A stretch of DNA of 64,000 bases from Austwickia chelonae NBRC 105200 (GTDB taxonomy: Bacteria > Actinomycetota > Actinomycetes > Actinomycetales > Dermatophilaceae), in contig NZ_BAGZ01000009.1 in the NCBI RefSeq assembly GCF_000298175.1, forward strand, positions 1-64,000, written 5' to 3'. The notes below the pieces were generated by a model. The model was given only the letters and a program-made list of their open reading frames with translations, searched no databases and was not told the DNA's origin. Shown one piece after another: positions 43,891 to 53,165 of this stretch (position 1 is its first letter; the number at the start of each line of letters is the position of its first letter). The position numbers and the translations under genes were made by a program.

Positions 43891-44586
43891 ATGGACGCGT
43901 CCGAGGTATCCGGTGAGGACCGGCACGAACTCCCACGCTGGGCGAGGGTGCTCGTCGTCGTCGCTCATCCCGATGACGAATCCTTCGGGTTGGGTGGGCT
44001 GATCGAGGCCTTCACCGGTACGGGAGCACGTGTGCACGTCCTGTGTCTGACCAGAGGGGAGGCGTCGACCCTGGGCGGAGACGCCTATCCGGATCTGGCC
44101 GCGGTGCGACAGCAGGAGTTGGAAACGGCCGGGCGCGAGCTGGGGGTCGACGGGGTCACCCTCCTGTCGTACCCGGACGGTGCCCTGGGCGGGATCCCGG
44201 TGGAGGAGCTCGTCGCGGTCGTCGGGAGGGCGGTCGACGGGCACGGCCCCGAGGGTCTTCTCGTCTTCGACGACGACGGGGTCACCGGCCATCCCGATCA
44301 CTGCGCAGCCACGGCCGCTGCGGTGCATGCCGCGGCGGCGCGGGCCTTGCCCGTCCTGGCGTGGACGATGCCGGTCGAGGTCGCCGAGGAGCTCAACCGG
44401 TCGTTCGGCACGGCGATCAGCGGTCGGTCCCGGGAGCAGGTGGACCTGGTCGTCCGGTGTCCGAGGGAACGGCAGCTGCGGGCGGTGCATGCCCATACGA
44501 GCCAGGCCGTTCCGGGCAGTCCGTTGTGGCGTCGGCTGGAATTGTGCGGCGACGTGGAGTGGGTGCGTTTCCTCACTCGCGGGTGA
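43891..44586 (+). CDS. PIG-L (LmbE-like) family deacetylase
   Basis: The 231-residue zinc hydrolase has the metal motif AHPDDE (25-30) and the second His in TGHPDH (about 132-137). Family members remove acetyl from GlcNAc conjugates such as mycothiol precursors (MshB), bacillithiol or secondary metabolites. MshB is longer, about 290-300 residues, so this is more likely a paralogue. GAGCAGCGAGGAG precedes the ATG. It is a single gene with no neighbour that defines the substrate. Confidence 0.85.
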   Translation: MDASEVSGEDRHELPRWARVLVVVAHPDDESFGLGGLIEAFTGTGARVHVLCLTRGEASTLGGDAYPDLAAVRQQELETAGRELGVDGVTLLSYPDGALGGIPVEELVAVVGRAVDGHGPEGLLVFDDDGVTGHPDHCAATAAAVHAAAARALPVLAWTMPVEVAEELNRSFGTAISGRSREQVDLVVRCPRERQLRAVHAHTSQAVPGSPLWRRLELCGDVEWVRFLTRG

Positions 44587-44696
44587 GACCCGGGCCCCAG
44601 ACCTGCACATTTCCGGAAAACTCTTTAAAGGCAAGCACTTCCACCGATAGGGCACTGTCAGTAGTCCGTCTCGGGCACCTCTTCCGGAGGCATTGC

Positions 44697-45194
44697 ATGC
44701 GCATCCCCCCTTCGTCGCACCCGCAGCCGAACCCCCGTGAGCACGCCGCCGCGACCCCGCCGCGCCCCACCTTGGTGCCGGTGACGGAGCCTCCGCCGCA
44801 GGAGGCCGTACGTCGTACCCACCGGGTGGAGCGCGGCTCCCAGGTGGAGCAGCGCACCGACCGTTTCTCCGTGCTCAACGATTTCCGTTATCTGACCGAT
44901 TCGGACAAGACGATGCTGTCGGAGGTCACCGGGGAACGTATCGAACCGGGATTCACCGACCGGGCGGGCCCGGCGAGCGCTTTCGCGCTGCAGTTGGCCT
45001 TGGACCGGCGCACCGGTCAACTGGCGCCTCATCAGGAGGTCACCAGTGTGTACCTGCGGAATGCGGCGGAGTCCTTGGATCGGGCGAACGAGGGCCGGCG
45101 GGGATTCACGAACCCGTACTCCGGTCAGATCTTCGACCAGGCGATCTCCTGGTTGGATGCGCACGGACGGGCCCGTGCGGACATCCGATTGTGA
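44697..45194 (+). CDS. Conserved-looking hypothetical protein, 165 aa
   Basis: The protein has a Pro-rich, disordered head (1-55) and a compact C-terminal domain (60-165) starting FSVLNDFRYLTDSDKTMLSEVTGERI and ending with SLDRANEGRRGFTNPYSGQIFDQAISWLDAHGRARADIRL. No signal peptide or membrane helix. A strong GGAGG lies 7 bases before the ATG at 44697. I do not recognise it. Codon use is typical of the host, and its own promoter is likely because it follows the PIG-L gene by 110 bases. Confidence 0.7.
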   Translation: MRIPPSSHPQPNPREHAAATPPRPTLVPVTEPPPQEAVRRTHRVERGSQVEQRTDRFSVLNDFRYLTDSDKTMLSEVTGERIEPGFTDRAGPASAFALQLALDRRTGQLAPHQEVTSVYLRNAAESLDRANEGRRGFTNPYSGQIFDQAISWLDAHGRARADIRL

Positions 45195-45236
45195 CTGCCG
45201 TCCCACATTGAGCGCCATCCCCGCTCCTCGATGAAA

Positions 45237-45270
45237 TAGCGAATGTTATTCTGTCGCAACATATTCGCTA
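45237..45270. promoter_or_regulatory. Imperfect palindrome upstream of the protease gene
   Basis: TAGCGAATGTT (45237-45247) and AACATATTCGCTA (45258-45270) form an inverted repeat with a two-base bulge, inside a local AT-rich dip. It is about 140 bases upstream of the protease start and may be an operator or hairpin. Confidence 0.4.
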
Positions 45271-45411
45271 CGTCGCTCCGGCGTGCGGAAACAGGCGTGC
45301 CCAAGAGGACGTTCTGCTCTCTCGGGGGCCTCACATGACATCTCGTCACGCCTGCCGCGCACTGCCCGTCGACCCGGTGGATCCCTACCGCACTCGACCT
45401 GAGGAATCGCC

Positions 45412-46638
45412 TTGAAGCTCCCTGTCACCACATCGCTGGCCGTCACCACGAGCCTGCTCCTCCTCGCCCCGATGGCCACCGTCGCCCAGGCCGCCGAGGA
45501 CAAGTCCGAGAAGGCCGGCACCGCGGCATCCATCGAGAGCGACATGGAGGCCCTGCAGAAGATCACCGCCGAATACCTCTCCAAGCACTACGGGCTCGAC
45601 AATGACACCGCCAAGAAGCGCGTCGCGGCCCAGGACGAGTTCAGCAAGGAAGCCAAGAAGGCCAGCGACGAACTGAGCGGCGACTCGGCCGGCTCCTACA
45701 TCGACCAGAAGCGCGGCGTCCTCGTCGTCCAGGCCACCAAGGACGAGGCCAAGAACAAGGTCAAGGGCAAGATCAAGGAGAAGGACACCGAGGTCAAGGT
45801 CGTCTCCCGGTCCATGTCGACCCTGGAGAACCAGGCCAAGCAGCTCACCGACAAACTCGGCGACAAGCTCGTCTCCGCCCGGATCGACGTGCAGAACAAC
45901 CGCGTCGTCGCCACCGTGAAGAAAGACCAGGTCGACCCGGCCAAGGACAGCGCCAAGGGCATGGACGGCGTCGAGGTCGAAGGCACCGACGCCGTCATCA
46001 CCCCGCAGAAGAACATCTACGGCGGCCAGCAGATCGAGTTCAACGGCGGCCGATGCTCCATCGCCTTCAACGCCACCAAGGACGGCAAGGACGTCTTCAT
46101 CACCGCCGGACACTGCATGTCCGGCCGTAGCCCCTTCACCCACAACAACCAGCCGCTGGCGACCCCGGTCGCCGGCGAGTTCCCCGGCGCGGACATGGGC
46201 TACGCGGCCCTGAACCAGGGCTGGACCGGACAGCCCGGCGTCGACAAGTGGAACGGCCGCGGCGTCGCGGTCCAGGGCAGCGAAGAAGCCCCCGTCGGGG
46301 CGGCGGTCTGCAAGTCCGGCCGGACCACCCAGTGGACCTGCGGAACCATCCAGGCCAAGAACGTCACGGTCAACTTCAGCAGGCTCAAGGGCGGCGGCAC
46401 CGACCGGATGACCGGCCTGACCCAGGCCAGCGCCTGCACCGAGCCCGGTGACTCCGGCGGCGCGTGGATCTCGGGCACCCAGGCCCAGGGCATCACCAGC
46501 GGTGGAGCCGGACGTCCCGGACCCCAGGGCCGGAACCTGTGCATGGAGAAGTTCGGCCGGCCGAATGTCGCCTACTTCCAGCCGCTGAAGCCGGCACTGC
46601 AGAAGTACGGCCTGCAGCTGAAGACCCACAAGGGCTGA
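45412..46638 (+). CDS. Secreted S1 (streptogrisin-type) serine protease
   Basis: This 408-residue preproprotease has a signal peptide (about 1-27), a Lys/Glu-rich propeptide (28-200) and a chymotrypsin-fold domain from about IYGGQQIEF. The catalytic triad is His234 (ITAGHCMS), Asp261 (GADMGYAAL) and Ser348 (EPGDSGGAW). Cysteines 215/235, 300/310 and 342 with a later Cys match the three disulfides of streptogrisins. The propeptide probably acts as a folding chaperone removed on maturation. The TTG start follows GAGGA. A strong hairpin ends the gene. Confidence 0.9.
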   Translation: MKLPVTTSLAVTTSLLLLAPMATVAQAAEDKSEKAGTAASIESDMEALQKITAEYLSKHYGLDNDTAKKRVAAQDEFSKEAKKASDELSGDSAGSYIDQKRGVLVVQATKDEAKNKVKGKIKEKDTEVKVVSRSMSTLENQAKQLTDKLGDKLVSARIDVQNNRVVATVKKDQVDPAKDSAKGMDGVEVEGTDAVITPQKNIYGGQQIEFNGGRCSIAFNATKDGKDVFITAGHCMSGRSPFTHNNQPLATPVAGEFPGADMGYAALNQGWTGQPGVDKWNGRGVAVQGSEEAPVGAAVCKSGRTTQWTCGTIQAKNVTVNFSRLKGGGTDRMTGLTQASACTEPGDSGGAWISGTQAQGITSGGAGRPGPQGRNLCMEKFGRPNVAYFQPLKPALQKYGLQLKTHKG

Positions 46639-46654
46639 TCCTCGACAGACCCGG

Positions 46655-46696
46655 CCGGGTGGTCGTCCCCACGCTCCTGCGGGGACGACCACCCGG
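46655..46696 (+). terminator. 16-bp hairpin after the protease gene
   Basis: Arms 46655-46670 and 46681-46696 are perfectly complementary with a 10-base loop, 17 bases past the protease stop. It lies between this plus-strand gene and the convergent DeoR gene and probably works from both sides. Confidence 0.75.
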
Positions 46697-46775
46697 TGTC
46701 GCATTTCCCGGCCCCGAACGCACCCGCGATGACGAGATCACCTCGGCAGGACGTCGACACCCCTGAAAGGGCTGC

Positions 46776-47582
46776 TCACCCGCGGGGGTCGGCGGGCACG
46801 ACCCGGACGTCGACACCCACGCCGCGCAGACCCTCGACCGTGGCCGGGGCGATCCCGGCATCGGTGAAGACCCGGCGAACAGCGTCGGCCGGCAACAACC
46901 GGAGCGTCCCCGGACGGTCGAACTTGGCCGACTCGGTGAGCACGACGACGTCGCGGACCTGCCGGGACAGGGCCTGCACGGTCTCCACACGCATGACATC
47001 CCGCCCGGTGAAACCGACCCCGGGGGCGTAACCGTCGACCCCGACGAACATCTTGTCGATGTGGAAGTTCGCGGCGCACTGCGCGGTGAGTCCCCCGACG
47101 AGGACCTGCGACTCGGGTTGGAAGATGCCCCCGAGGAGGATCACGTCGGCGTGGGGGCTGCGCCGCACATAAGCCGCCAGGAAGGCCGAATTGGTGACGA
47201 TGGTGACCCCGCGGGGCGCCGAGCACAACTCTTCGGCCAACAACACACAGGTCGAACCGGATTCGATCAGAACGGTCTCCCCGTCGGACACCCAGCGGGC
47301 GGCCTCCTGGGCGATGCGTCTCTTCGCCGCGTGATGGTACGCCAGCCTGGCCTGGACGTCATCGCCCGAACCGGCGACGGCATAACCGTGTTCCCGGCTG
47401 AGCAGACCTCGCCCGGACAGGTCGTCGAGATCCTTCCGGACGGTGACCTGGGAGACGCCGAGCAGTTCGGCGAGTTCCTGCACCTCGACCCGTTCCCGTT
47501 CCATGACATGCTCCAGCAGGCGGGACTGCCGCAGGTGTTTGGGCTGCGGGCCGGTCGGTGAGCTGCTGCGGGCCGGAGGCAC
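46776..47582 (-). CDS. DeoR-family transcriptional regulator
   Basis: The 268-residue regulator has an N-terminal DeoR winged helix (RQSRLLEHVMERERVEVQELAELLGVSQVTVRKDLDDLSGRGLLSREHG, about 18-66) and a C-terminal sugar-phosphate sensor of the DeoRC type (SGSTCVLLAEEL and GGIFQPESQVLVGG). Such proteins bind phosphorylated sugars or polyols. It is the last gene of the minus-strand glycyl-radical cluster, 131 bases after the aldolase. Its likely operator is in the divergent region at 50898-50930. The start is the GTG at 47580-47582. Confidence 0.88.
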   Translation of the reverse strand: MPPARSSSPTGPQPKHLRQSRLLEHVMERERVEVQELAELLGVSQVTVRKDLDDLSGRGLLSREHGYAVAGSGDDVQARLAYHHAAKRRIAQEAARWVSDGETVLIESGSTCVLLAEELCSAPRGVTIVTNSAFLAAYVRRSPHADVILLGGIFQPESQVLVGGLTAQCAANFHIDKMFVGVDGYAPGVGFTGRDVMRVETVQALSRQVRDVVVLTESAKFDRPGTLRLLPADAVRRVFTDAGIAPATVEGLRGVGVDVRVVPADPRG

Positions 47583-47713
47583 GATGCCGGGTGTCCTTTC
47601 GTCGCCGGGTGGGGCGGGCGCCCGCGGACCTCAGGTCCTGGATCGGGCACCCGCCCCTATCTTGCCCGGTCCGAGAGGTGGGCGGTGTGCATCAGGTACG
47701 GCCCGGCGTGCGC

Positions 47714-48385
47714 TCAGGGCAGGGCGTCGGTGCCGTGGACCGACCGCCAGTCGGCGGCGAACGCCTGGACGGCCCCGTCGACGACCGGTGAGGCGAGAGT
47801 CTGCCGAAGCAGCGCCGGGGGCACGGTCACCGCGTGGGATCCGGCGGCGAGCGCCGTACACACCTGGGCGGTGTTCTTGAAGCTGGCGGCGAGGATCTTC
47901 GCGGGCGAGCCGTCGCGGGCGATGACATCGGCGAGGGTGTGCAGGGTGTCGACGGCGTCGATGTCGAGATTCTCCATGCGGTTGACATAGGGGGCGAGAT
48001 AGTCGCAGCCCGCGGCGACGGCGAGGAGTCCTTGCACCTTGGTGTAGATGGCGGTGGCGGTGACGGCGATGCCTTCGGACTTGAGGGTCCGGATGGCTCG
48101 TAGTCCGGCTTCGGTGAGGGGCACCTTGATGTGGACGCGGTCGTCGATCCGGGCCAGGATCCGGTGTGCTTCGTCGACGATGCCGTCGGGATCCTGGGCG
48201 AGGACCTGGACGTGGAGGGTGCGTTCGTCGCCGATGAGTTGTCGGACGGCGCGCATGTGGGCGTACAGGTCGACGGCGCCTTCGGCTTTGAGGATGGTGG
48301 GATTCGAGGTGATCCCGGCGCACGGGTAGATGTCGACGACTTCCTCGATGACGGCGAGGTCCGCCGTGTCGAAAAGGATTTCCAT
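47714..48385 (-). CDS. Fructose-6-phosphate-aldolase-like transaldolase (FSA/TalC)
   Basis: The 223-residue TIM-barrel class I aldolase begins MEILFDTADLAVIEE and has the Schiff-base lysine in HIKVPLTEAGLRAI (Lys87). FSA-type enzymes split or form bonds between hydroxyacetone or dihydroxyacetone and glyceraldehyde-3-phosphate. It starts 11 bases after the glycyl-radical enzyme gene, the same pairing as in the E. coli fsaA-ybiW and talC-pflD neighbourhoods. I infer it cleaves the product of the radical enzyme. Confidence 0.88.
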   Translation of the reverse strand: MEILFDTADLAVIEEVVDIYPCAGITSNPTILKAEGAVDLYAHMRAVRQLIGDERTLHVQVLAQDPDGIVDEAHRILARIDDRVHIKVPLTEAGLRAIRTLKSEGIAVTATAIYTKVQGLLAVAAGCDYLAPYVNRMENLDIDAVDTLHTLADVIARDGSPAKILAASFKNTAQVCTALAAGSHAVTVPPALLRQTLASPVVDGAVQAFAADWRSVHGTDALP

Positions 48386-48396
48386 GTCGGGGCCTT

Positions 48397-50832
48397 TCAG
48401 AGGCACTGTTCGGTGCGGGCGATGATGTCGTCCTGGGTGGCTTTGGAGAGCACGTTGAAGAAGGCGCTGTATCCGGCGACTCGGACGATGAGGTCGCGGT
48501 GCTTCTCCGGGTGGGCCTGGGCGTCCAGCAGGGTGTCCCGGTCGACGACGTTGTACTGGACGTGGAATCCGTCGAGTCGGTTGAAGAAGGCGCGCAGCAG
48601 CATGACGAGTTTGCGACGGTCCTCCTCCTTGGCGAGCATCTGCGGGTTGACCTTCTGGTTCAGCAGGACGCCGCCGGTGATGTCACGGGTGGGGAGTTTG
48701 CCGACGCTCTTGAAGACGGCGGTGGGTCCGTTGACGTCGGCGCCGTGGGCGGGTGAGCATCCTTCGGCGAGGGGGACTCCGGCGTTGCGTCCGTCGGGGG
48801 TGGCCGCGGTGCTTGCGCCCTGGGGGACGTTCGCGGAGATGGAGGAGGTGCCCGCGTAGTAGGTGCCGCCGATCGGTCCGCGTCCGTACCTGGTGTTCTT
48901 GCCTTTGAGGATCTCGTCGATGGCGATCTCGTAGGCGTCGACGAGCAGCCGGTCGACGTAGTCGTCGTCGTTGCCGTACTTGGGTGCGGCCTGGAGGAGT
49001 GCTTGGATCTCGCGGCCGCGTTCGCCGGCGAAGTCGTCCTGTAGCGCGGCCCAGAGTTCGCCGGTGGTGACGCTGGCGTCCTCGAAGACGCATTTCTTGA
49101 TGGCGGCGAGGGCGTCGCCGAGGTTGGCGATGCCGACCTGCAGGCCGGAGACGAAGTCGTAGACGGCGCCGCCTTCCTTGAGGGGGCGGCCGCGGCCGAT
49201 GCAGTCGTCGGTGAGTGCGGAGCAGAGGATGTCGGCGACATTCTCCTCCAGTGCGGTGTCGGCGGCCGCGTCCAGGACGATGCACTGTCGTTGGAGTTCG
49301 CGGACGGTGACCTCCCAGGCCGTCATGACCTCGTCGAAGGAGGTCATCGCGGTGAAGTGGGTGGTGGGGCTGGTCAGTCTGGTTCCGCTGGCGGGGTCGA
49401 CGCCGTCGTTCATGGCGATCAGCAGGGTCTTCATGAAGTTGAGGAAGCTCATCCCGGTGCATCGGTATCCCCATTTTCCGGGGACGGCGACTTCGACGCA
49501 GCCGATGGCGGAGAAGTTGTAGGCGTCTTCCTCGCTGACGCCTTTCTCGACGAGGGAGGGGATGATGACCTCGTCGCTGTTGAGGGCGGGCATCCCGAAG
49601 CCGAGGCGCATGACCTCGATGCATTCGAGGAGGAAGTCGTCGGACAGTCCGTGGTGGTAGCGGACGGTGAGATTGGGTTGGGGCAGGCGGGTCTGGGCGA
49701 CGGAGCGCAGGACGAGCCAGGAGGTCGGGTTGACCGCGTCCTTCCCGTCGGTGGTCTGTCCGCCGATGGTGACGTTCTGGTAGAGCGGGCCGCCGGCGGA
49801 GAACCGGGTGTGCGACCAGCCGCGGATCTTCGCGACGGTGAGGGTCTTGAGCCACAGGTTGGTGAGCAGTTCGACGGCGCGGTCCTCGGTGATCCGTCCG
49901 GCGGCGAGGTCGGCTTCGTAGAAGGGGTTTAGGTATTGGTCGAAGCGGCCGTAGGAGAGCGAGTGCCCGTTGGATTCGATCTGGAGGGCGAGGTGGACGA
50001 GCCAGACGGACTGGACGGCCTGGTGGAATCCGGTGGCGGGGTGTTCGGGGACGACGCGCAGGTTCCGGGCCATGGTGGCGAGTTCGTCGCGGCGGGCGGG
50101 GTCGGTCTCGTCGGCGGCGAGGGTCTCGGCGAGGTCGGCGTAGCGGTGGGCGAAGGCGGTGACGGCGTCGAGGGTGATGAGGACGGCCCGGTAGAAGTGG
50201 GACGAGCGCAGGGCGCCGGGTCGGGTCATGTCCAGGTTGTCGAGGCAGGCCTGGGTGCGGGCCCGGTAGCCGGCGAGTCCTTCGGTGAGGACCTGGGAGT
50301 AGGAGATGGCGATGTGGGCGTCGCCGGAGGTGATGTTTCCTTCGGGGTGGATGAGGCCGAGGTCGTAGAAGCGGCGGCTCTCGGGGGGCATGAGGGCCAG
50401 GCCGCGGTCTTTGAGGGTGTTCTTGTGCCAGTAGGGGGCGATGCCTCGCAGGTCGTCCTTGGCCTGTTCGGTGATGGTGAACCGGTCGCCGGGGCGTCGG
50501 TCGAATTCGTCGAGTTCGGCGATGACCCAGTCCATCGCGTATTCGGGCATGATTGGCGCGGCCCGGTTGGTGGAGGCCTGGTTGCCGGCGATGAGGGTGG
50601 CCGGTTCGATGTAGATGCTCATGTGTTCGAGGACGTTCTTCAGCATGAGGGCCCGGCGGATGACCATGGGTTCGTGCTGGTGTTCCCGGTAGGTCTGGGT
50701 GGTGAGCAGTGCTCGTTCGACGCAGACCGAGGGGGTGGTTCCGACGAGTTCTTCGCGCCAGGCGGCCATGCGTGGGGTGAGCGTCCCGAAGTGGCTGGGT
50801 GGGGTGTCGGTGGGGCGGGTGTCGGTGGTCAT
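48397..50832 (-). CDS. Glycyl-radical enzyme, YbiW/PflD-like
   Basis: The 811-residue enzyme has the active-site pair Cys445 and Glu447 (SAIGCVEVAVPGKWG) and the glycyl-radical loop VRVAGYSAFF (Gly787) near the C-terminus. GCVE rather than the Cys-Cys pair of true pyruvate formate-lyase places it with lyases and dehydratases of small alcohols and sugar derivatives. Similarity in motif and neighbours is to E. coli YbiW. As I recall, recent biochemistry assigned this group to ring-opening of 1,5-anhydroglucitol-6-phosphate; I have not verified that. It needs the divergent activase and anoxia. Confidence 0.9.
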   Translation of the reverse strand: MTTDTRPTDTPPSHFGTLTPRMAAWREELVGTTPSVCVERALLTTQTYREHQHEPMVIRRALMLKNVLEHMSIYIEPATLIAGNQASTNRAAPIMPEYAMDWVIAELDEFDRRPGDRFTITEQAKDDLRGIAPYWHKNTLKDRGLALMPPESRRFYDLGLIHPEGNITSGDAHIAISYSQVLTEGLAGYRARTQACLDNLDMTRPGALRSSHFYRAVLITLDAVTAFAHRYADLAETLAADETDPARRDELATMARNLRVVPEHPATGFHQAVQSVWLVHLALQIESNGHSLSYGRFDQYLNPFYEADLAAGRITEDRAVELLTNLWLKTLTVAKIRGWSHTRFSAGGPLYQNVTIGGQTTDGKDAVNPTSWLVLRSVAQTRLPQPNLTVRYHHGLSDDFLLECIEVMRLGFGMPALNSDEVIIPSLVEKGVSEEDAYNFSAIGCVEVAVPGKWGYRCTGMSFLNFMKTLLIAMNDGVDPASGTRLTSPTTHFTAMTSFDEVMTAWEVTVRELQRQCIVLDAAADTALEENVADILCSALTDDCIGRGRPLKEGGAVYDFVSGLQVGIANLGDALAAIKKCVFEDASVTTGELWAALQDDFAGERGREIQALLQAAPKYGNDDDYVDRLLVDAYEIAIDEILKGKNTRYGRGPIGGTYYAGTSSISANVPQGASTAATPDGRNAGVPLAEGCSPAHGADVNGPTAVFKSVGKLPTRDITGGVLLNQKVNPQMLAKEEDRRKLVMLLRAFFNRLDGFHVQYNVVDRDTLLDAQAHPEKHRDLIVRVAGYSAFFNVLSKATQDDIIARTEQCL

Positions 50833-50897
50833 CGTCGGTTCTCCTTGGTGAGGTGGGTGCGGGTGTGGCCTCGACCCGGCATCCCTTGATACTCCAC

Positions 50898-50930
50898 TCG
50901 AAAGAGCTTACGGTTTCGAATGAAAGCTCA
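50898..50930. promoter_or_regulatory. Divergent operator candidate for the glycyl-radical cluster
   Basis: TCGAAA (50898-50903) and TTTCGA (50914-50919) form an inverted repeat, and GAAAG-CT motifs recur at 50900 and 50922 as a direct repeat. Sites built from GAAA/TTTC boxes are typical for DeoR-family regulators. It lies between the divergent radical enzyme and activase genes, where the cluster's DeoR protein could control both. Confidence 0.5.
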
Positions 50931-50970
50931 CAATGGGTCCAACGACCCGACCCGGCGATGCGGAGACCCC

Positions 50971-51804
50971 ATGCCCCCACCTTCAGGCCGCATCTTCAAC
51001 ATCCAGAAGTTCTCCCTCCACGACGGCCCCGGCATCCGCACCGTCGTCTTCCTCAAGGGATGCCCCCTGGACTGCCAGTGGTGCGCCAACCCCAACAGCC
51101 GCGTCCTGCAGGCCATCCCCATGCGCGATGCCACCGACCCCCGCCTCAGCGAGGACGACAGCCGCCTCTACCCCCTCGACGACGTCGTCCGACGCTGCCT
51201 CCAGGACCTGCCCTTCTACCAGGAATCCGGCGGCGGAGTCACCCTCTCCGGCGGCGAACCCCTCGTCCAACACGCCTTCGCCACCGCACTCCTGGCAGCC
51301 CTCCAGGCCGAAGGCGTCCACACCGCCATCGAAACCACCGGGCACATCGCCCCACGCATCTTCACCCGCGCCCTCGAACACTGCGACCACGTCATCATCG
51401 ACGTCAAACACCACGACCGCGACGCACACCGCGCCTGGACCGGCACCTCCAACGACCTCGCCCTGACCAATCTCACCCACGCCCTCGAGCGCGACCTCCC
51501 CGTCTGGGTACGCATCCCCGTCATCCCCGGCGTCAACGACAGCCTCGACGACGCACGCGCCTTCGCCGCACTCCTCACCGACCGCGGCGTCCGCCAAGTA
51601 CAACTGCTGCCCTTCCACCAGATGGGCGAACGCAAGTACGAACTGCTCGGCTGGGAGTACGCCTTCCTCGGCGTGCCCTCCACCCACGAGGAGGACCTCG
51701 CCGACTTCCGCGCCGAGATCGAAGCCCACGGCGTCCGGGCCGGTTTCGACGCGCCGGACAGCCGGACGGAGAGCACCCGGATCGGGGCGACCAGGAGGTC
51801 GTAG
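50971..51804 (+). CDS. Glycyl-radical-enzyme activating radical-SAM protein
   Basis: The 277-residue activase installs the glycyl radical on its partner under anoxia. The radical-SAM cluster motif is Cys31, Cys35, Cys38 (CPLDCQWC), and ESGGGVTLSGGEPL follows. The segment that carries two extra ferredoxin clusters in PflC/YbiY-type activases has no cysteine set here, so this is a compact PflA-like form. I chose the ATG at 50971 with GGAGA 5 bases upstream; an ATG at 50920 falls in the operator. It is followed 9 bases later by the DUF4921 gene. Confidence 0.88.
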   Translation: MPPPSGRIFNIQKFSLHDGPGIRTVVFLKGCPLDCQWCANPNSRVLQAIPMRDATDPRLSEDDSRLYPLDDVVRRCLQDLPFYQESGGGVTLSGGEPLVQHAFATALLAALQAEGVHTAIETTGHIAPRIFTRALEHCDHVIIDVKHHDRDAHRAWTGTSNDLALTNLTHALERDLPVWVRIPVIPGVNDSLDDARAFAALLTDRGVRQVQLLPFHQMGERKYELLGWEYAFLGVPSTHEEDLADFRAEIEAHGVRAGFDAPDSRTESTRIGATRRS

Positions 51805-51813
51805 GCTACGAGC

Positions 51814-53151
51814 GTGTCCCAGCTGTACTCTCCGCCACCGGAACCGCTCGTGACGATGTCCGACGGAACCGTCAAACAGATCAACCCGTTCACCGGGACG
51901 GAGGTCTGGACCGTCCCCGGCCGAGGGCACCGGCCCCTGGGCGCACCCGCAGGCACGGCCCGCCCCCTCGCCGCCGAATCCGACGGTCGACACTGCGCCT
52001 TCTGCCACCACCGCTACCTGGAGACCCCGCCGGAGAAGGCCCGACTGGTGCACGACGAGGACGGCTGGCGCACCCTCACCCGACTCCCCGCAGAGGAAGT
52101 CGACCACACCGTCGCCGAATTCCGACGTATCCCGAACCTCTTCGAGATCGTCTCCTACCACTACTGGCATGCCAACTACGGGTACACGATGCCCACCTCG
52201 GTGGAAGAACACCGACAGGCCTACCTGGCCTCCCCCGCCGGGCGGGCCCACGTCCTGAAGGTCGCCCGCCAACGATGGACCGCCTCGGGCAACACCGAAG
52301 CCGACTGGTCGACCCTCTCCACCGAGGAACAACTCGCCCAGACCGTCGGCTTCTTCGGCGGCGGACACGACGTGATCGTCGCCCGCCGCCACTACGTCGA
52401 CGGAGCCACCGGCGAGGACCAGCTCGCCAGCTCGGGAACCCTCACCGCCGACGAACACGAGCACTACCTGAAGTTCACCGTCGAAGCGATGCGCGACCTG
52501 TACTCGGCGAACCGGTACGCCCGGTACGTCGCGGTCTTCCAGAACTGGCTCAAACCCGCCGGCGCCTCCTTCGACCACCTGCACAAGCAGCTCGTCGCCA
52601 TCGACGACCGCGGCGTCCAGACCGAGCTGGAACTCCAACGGCTGCGCACCAATCACAACCTGTACAACGAGATGGCCGTCGACTACGCCGGTTACCACAA
52701 CCTCATCGTGGCCGAGAACGACCACGCCATCGCCTTCGCCGGATTCGGCCACCGCTATCCCACCCTCGAGGTCTACTCCAAGAGCCGGAACTGCCGCCCC
52801 TGGGAGCACACACCAGCCGAGCAGCGCGCCATGTCGGATCTCGTGCACGCCTGCCATGCCGCAGCCGGACCGTCCGTGCCCTGCAACGAGGAATGGCACC
52901 ACCAACCGGTCGACGTCGACCTGCCGATGCCCTGGCGGATCCTCGTGAAATGGCGCGTGTCCACCCTGGCCGGGTTCGAAGGCGGCACGAAGATCTACCT
53001 GAACACCATCGACCCGTGGAATCTGCGGGACCGCATCGTCGCCGCCCTCTACGCCCTGCGGGACGACGGCCGGATCGACCCGGCCACCTCCATCGCCACC
53101 GAATGCACCTGCACACCGAATTCGCTGCGCTACAACCCCGTCCTGCACTGA
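51814..53151 (+). CDS. DUF4921 protein (GalT/HIT-superfamily nucleotidyltransferase-like)
   Basis: The 445-residue protein belongs to the DUF4921 family, which has the fold of galactose-1-phosphate uridylyltransferase. It shows CAFCHHRYLETPPEK near residue 65, a probable metal or phosphate site, and the HIT-like ASFDHLHKQL (His-x-His) near residue 253, where GalT carries its nucleophilic His. It lies 9 bases after the activase in a plus-strand operon, which suggests nucleotide-sugar or sugar-phosphate chemistry linked to the glycyl-radical pathway. The GTG start fits the conserved N-terminus. Confidence 0.8.
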   Translation: MSQLYSPPPEPLVTMSDGTVKQINPFTGTEVWTVPGRGHRPLGAPAGTARPLAAESDGRHCAFCHHRYLETPPEKARLVHDEDGWRTLTRLPAEEVDHTVAEFRRIPNLFEIVSYHYWHANYGYTMPTSVEEHRQAYLASPAGRAHVLKVARQRWTASGNTEADWSTLSTEEQLAQTVGFFGGGHDVIVARRHYVDGATGEDQLASSGTLTADEHEHYLKFTVEAMRDLYSANRYARYVAVFQNWLKPAGASFDHLHKQLVAIDDRGVQTELELQRLRTNHNLYNEMAVDYAGYHNLIVAENDHAIAFAGFGHRYPTLEVYSKSRNCRPWEHTPAEQRAMSDLVHACHAAAGPSVPCNEEWHHQPVDVDLPMPWRILVKWRVSTLAGFEGGTKIYLNTIDPWNLRDRIVAALYALRDDGRIDPATSIATECTCTPNSLRYNPVLH

Positions 53152-53165
53152 GCCGGAATGGCATC

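Noticed and set aside
50799-53165. Upstream extension of the thioesterase frame across the activase and DUF4921 genes
   Set aside because: The extension is Arg/Pro/His-rich shadow coding; both genes in the other frames have conserved motifs.
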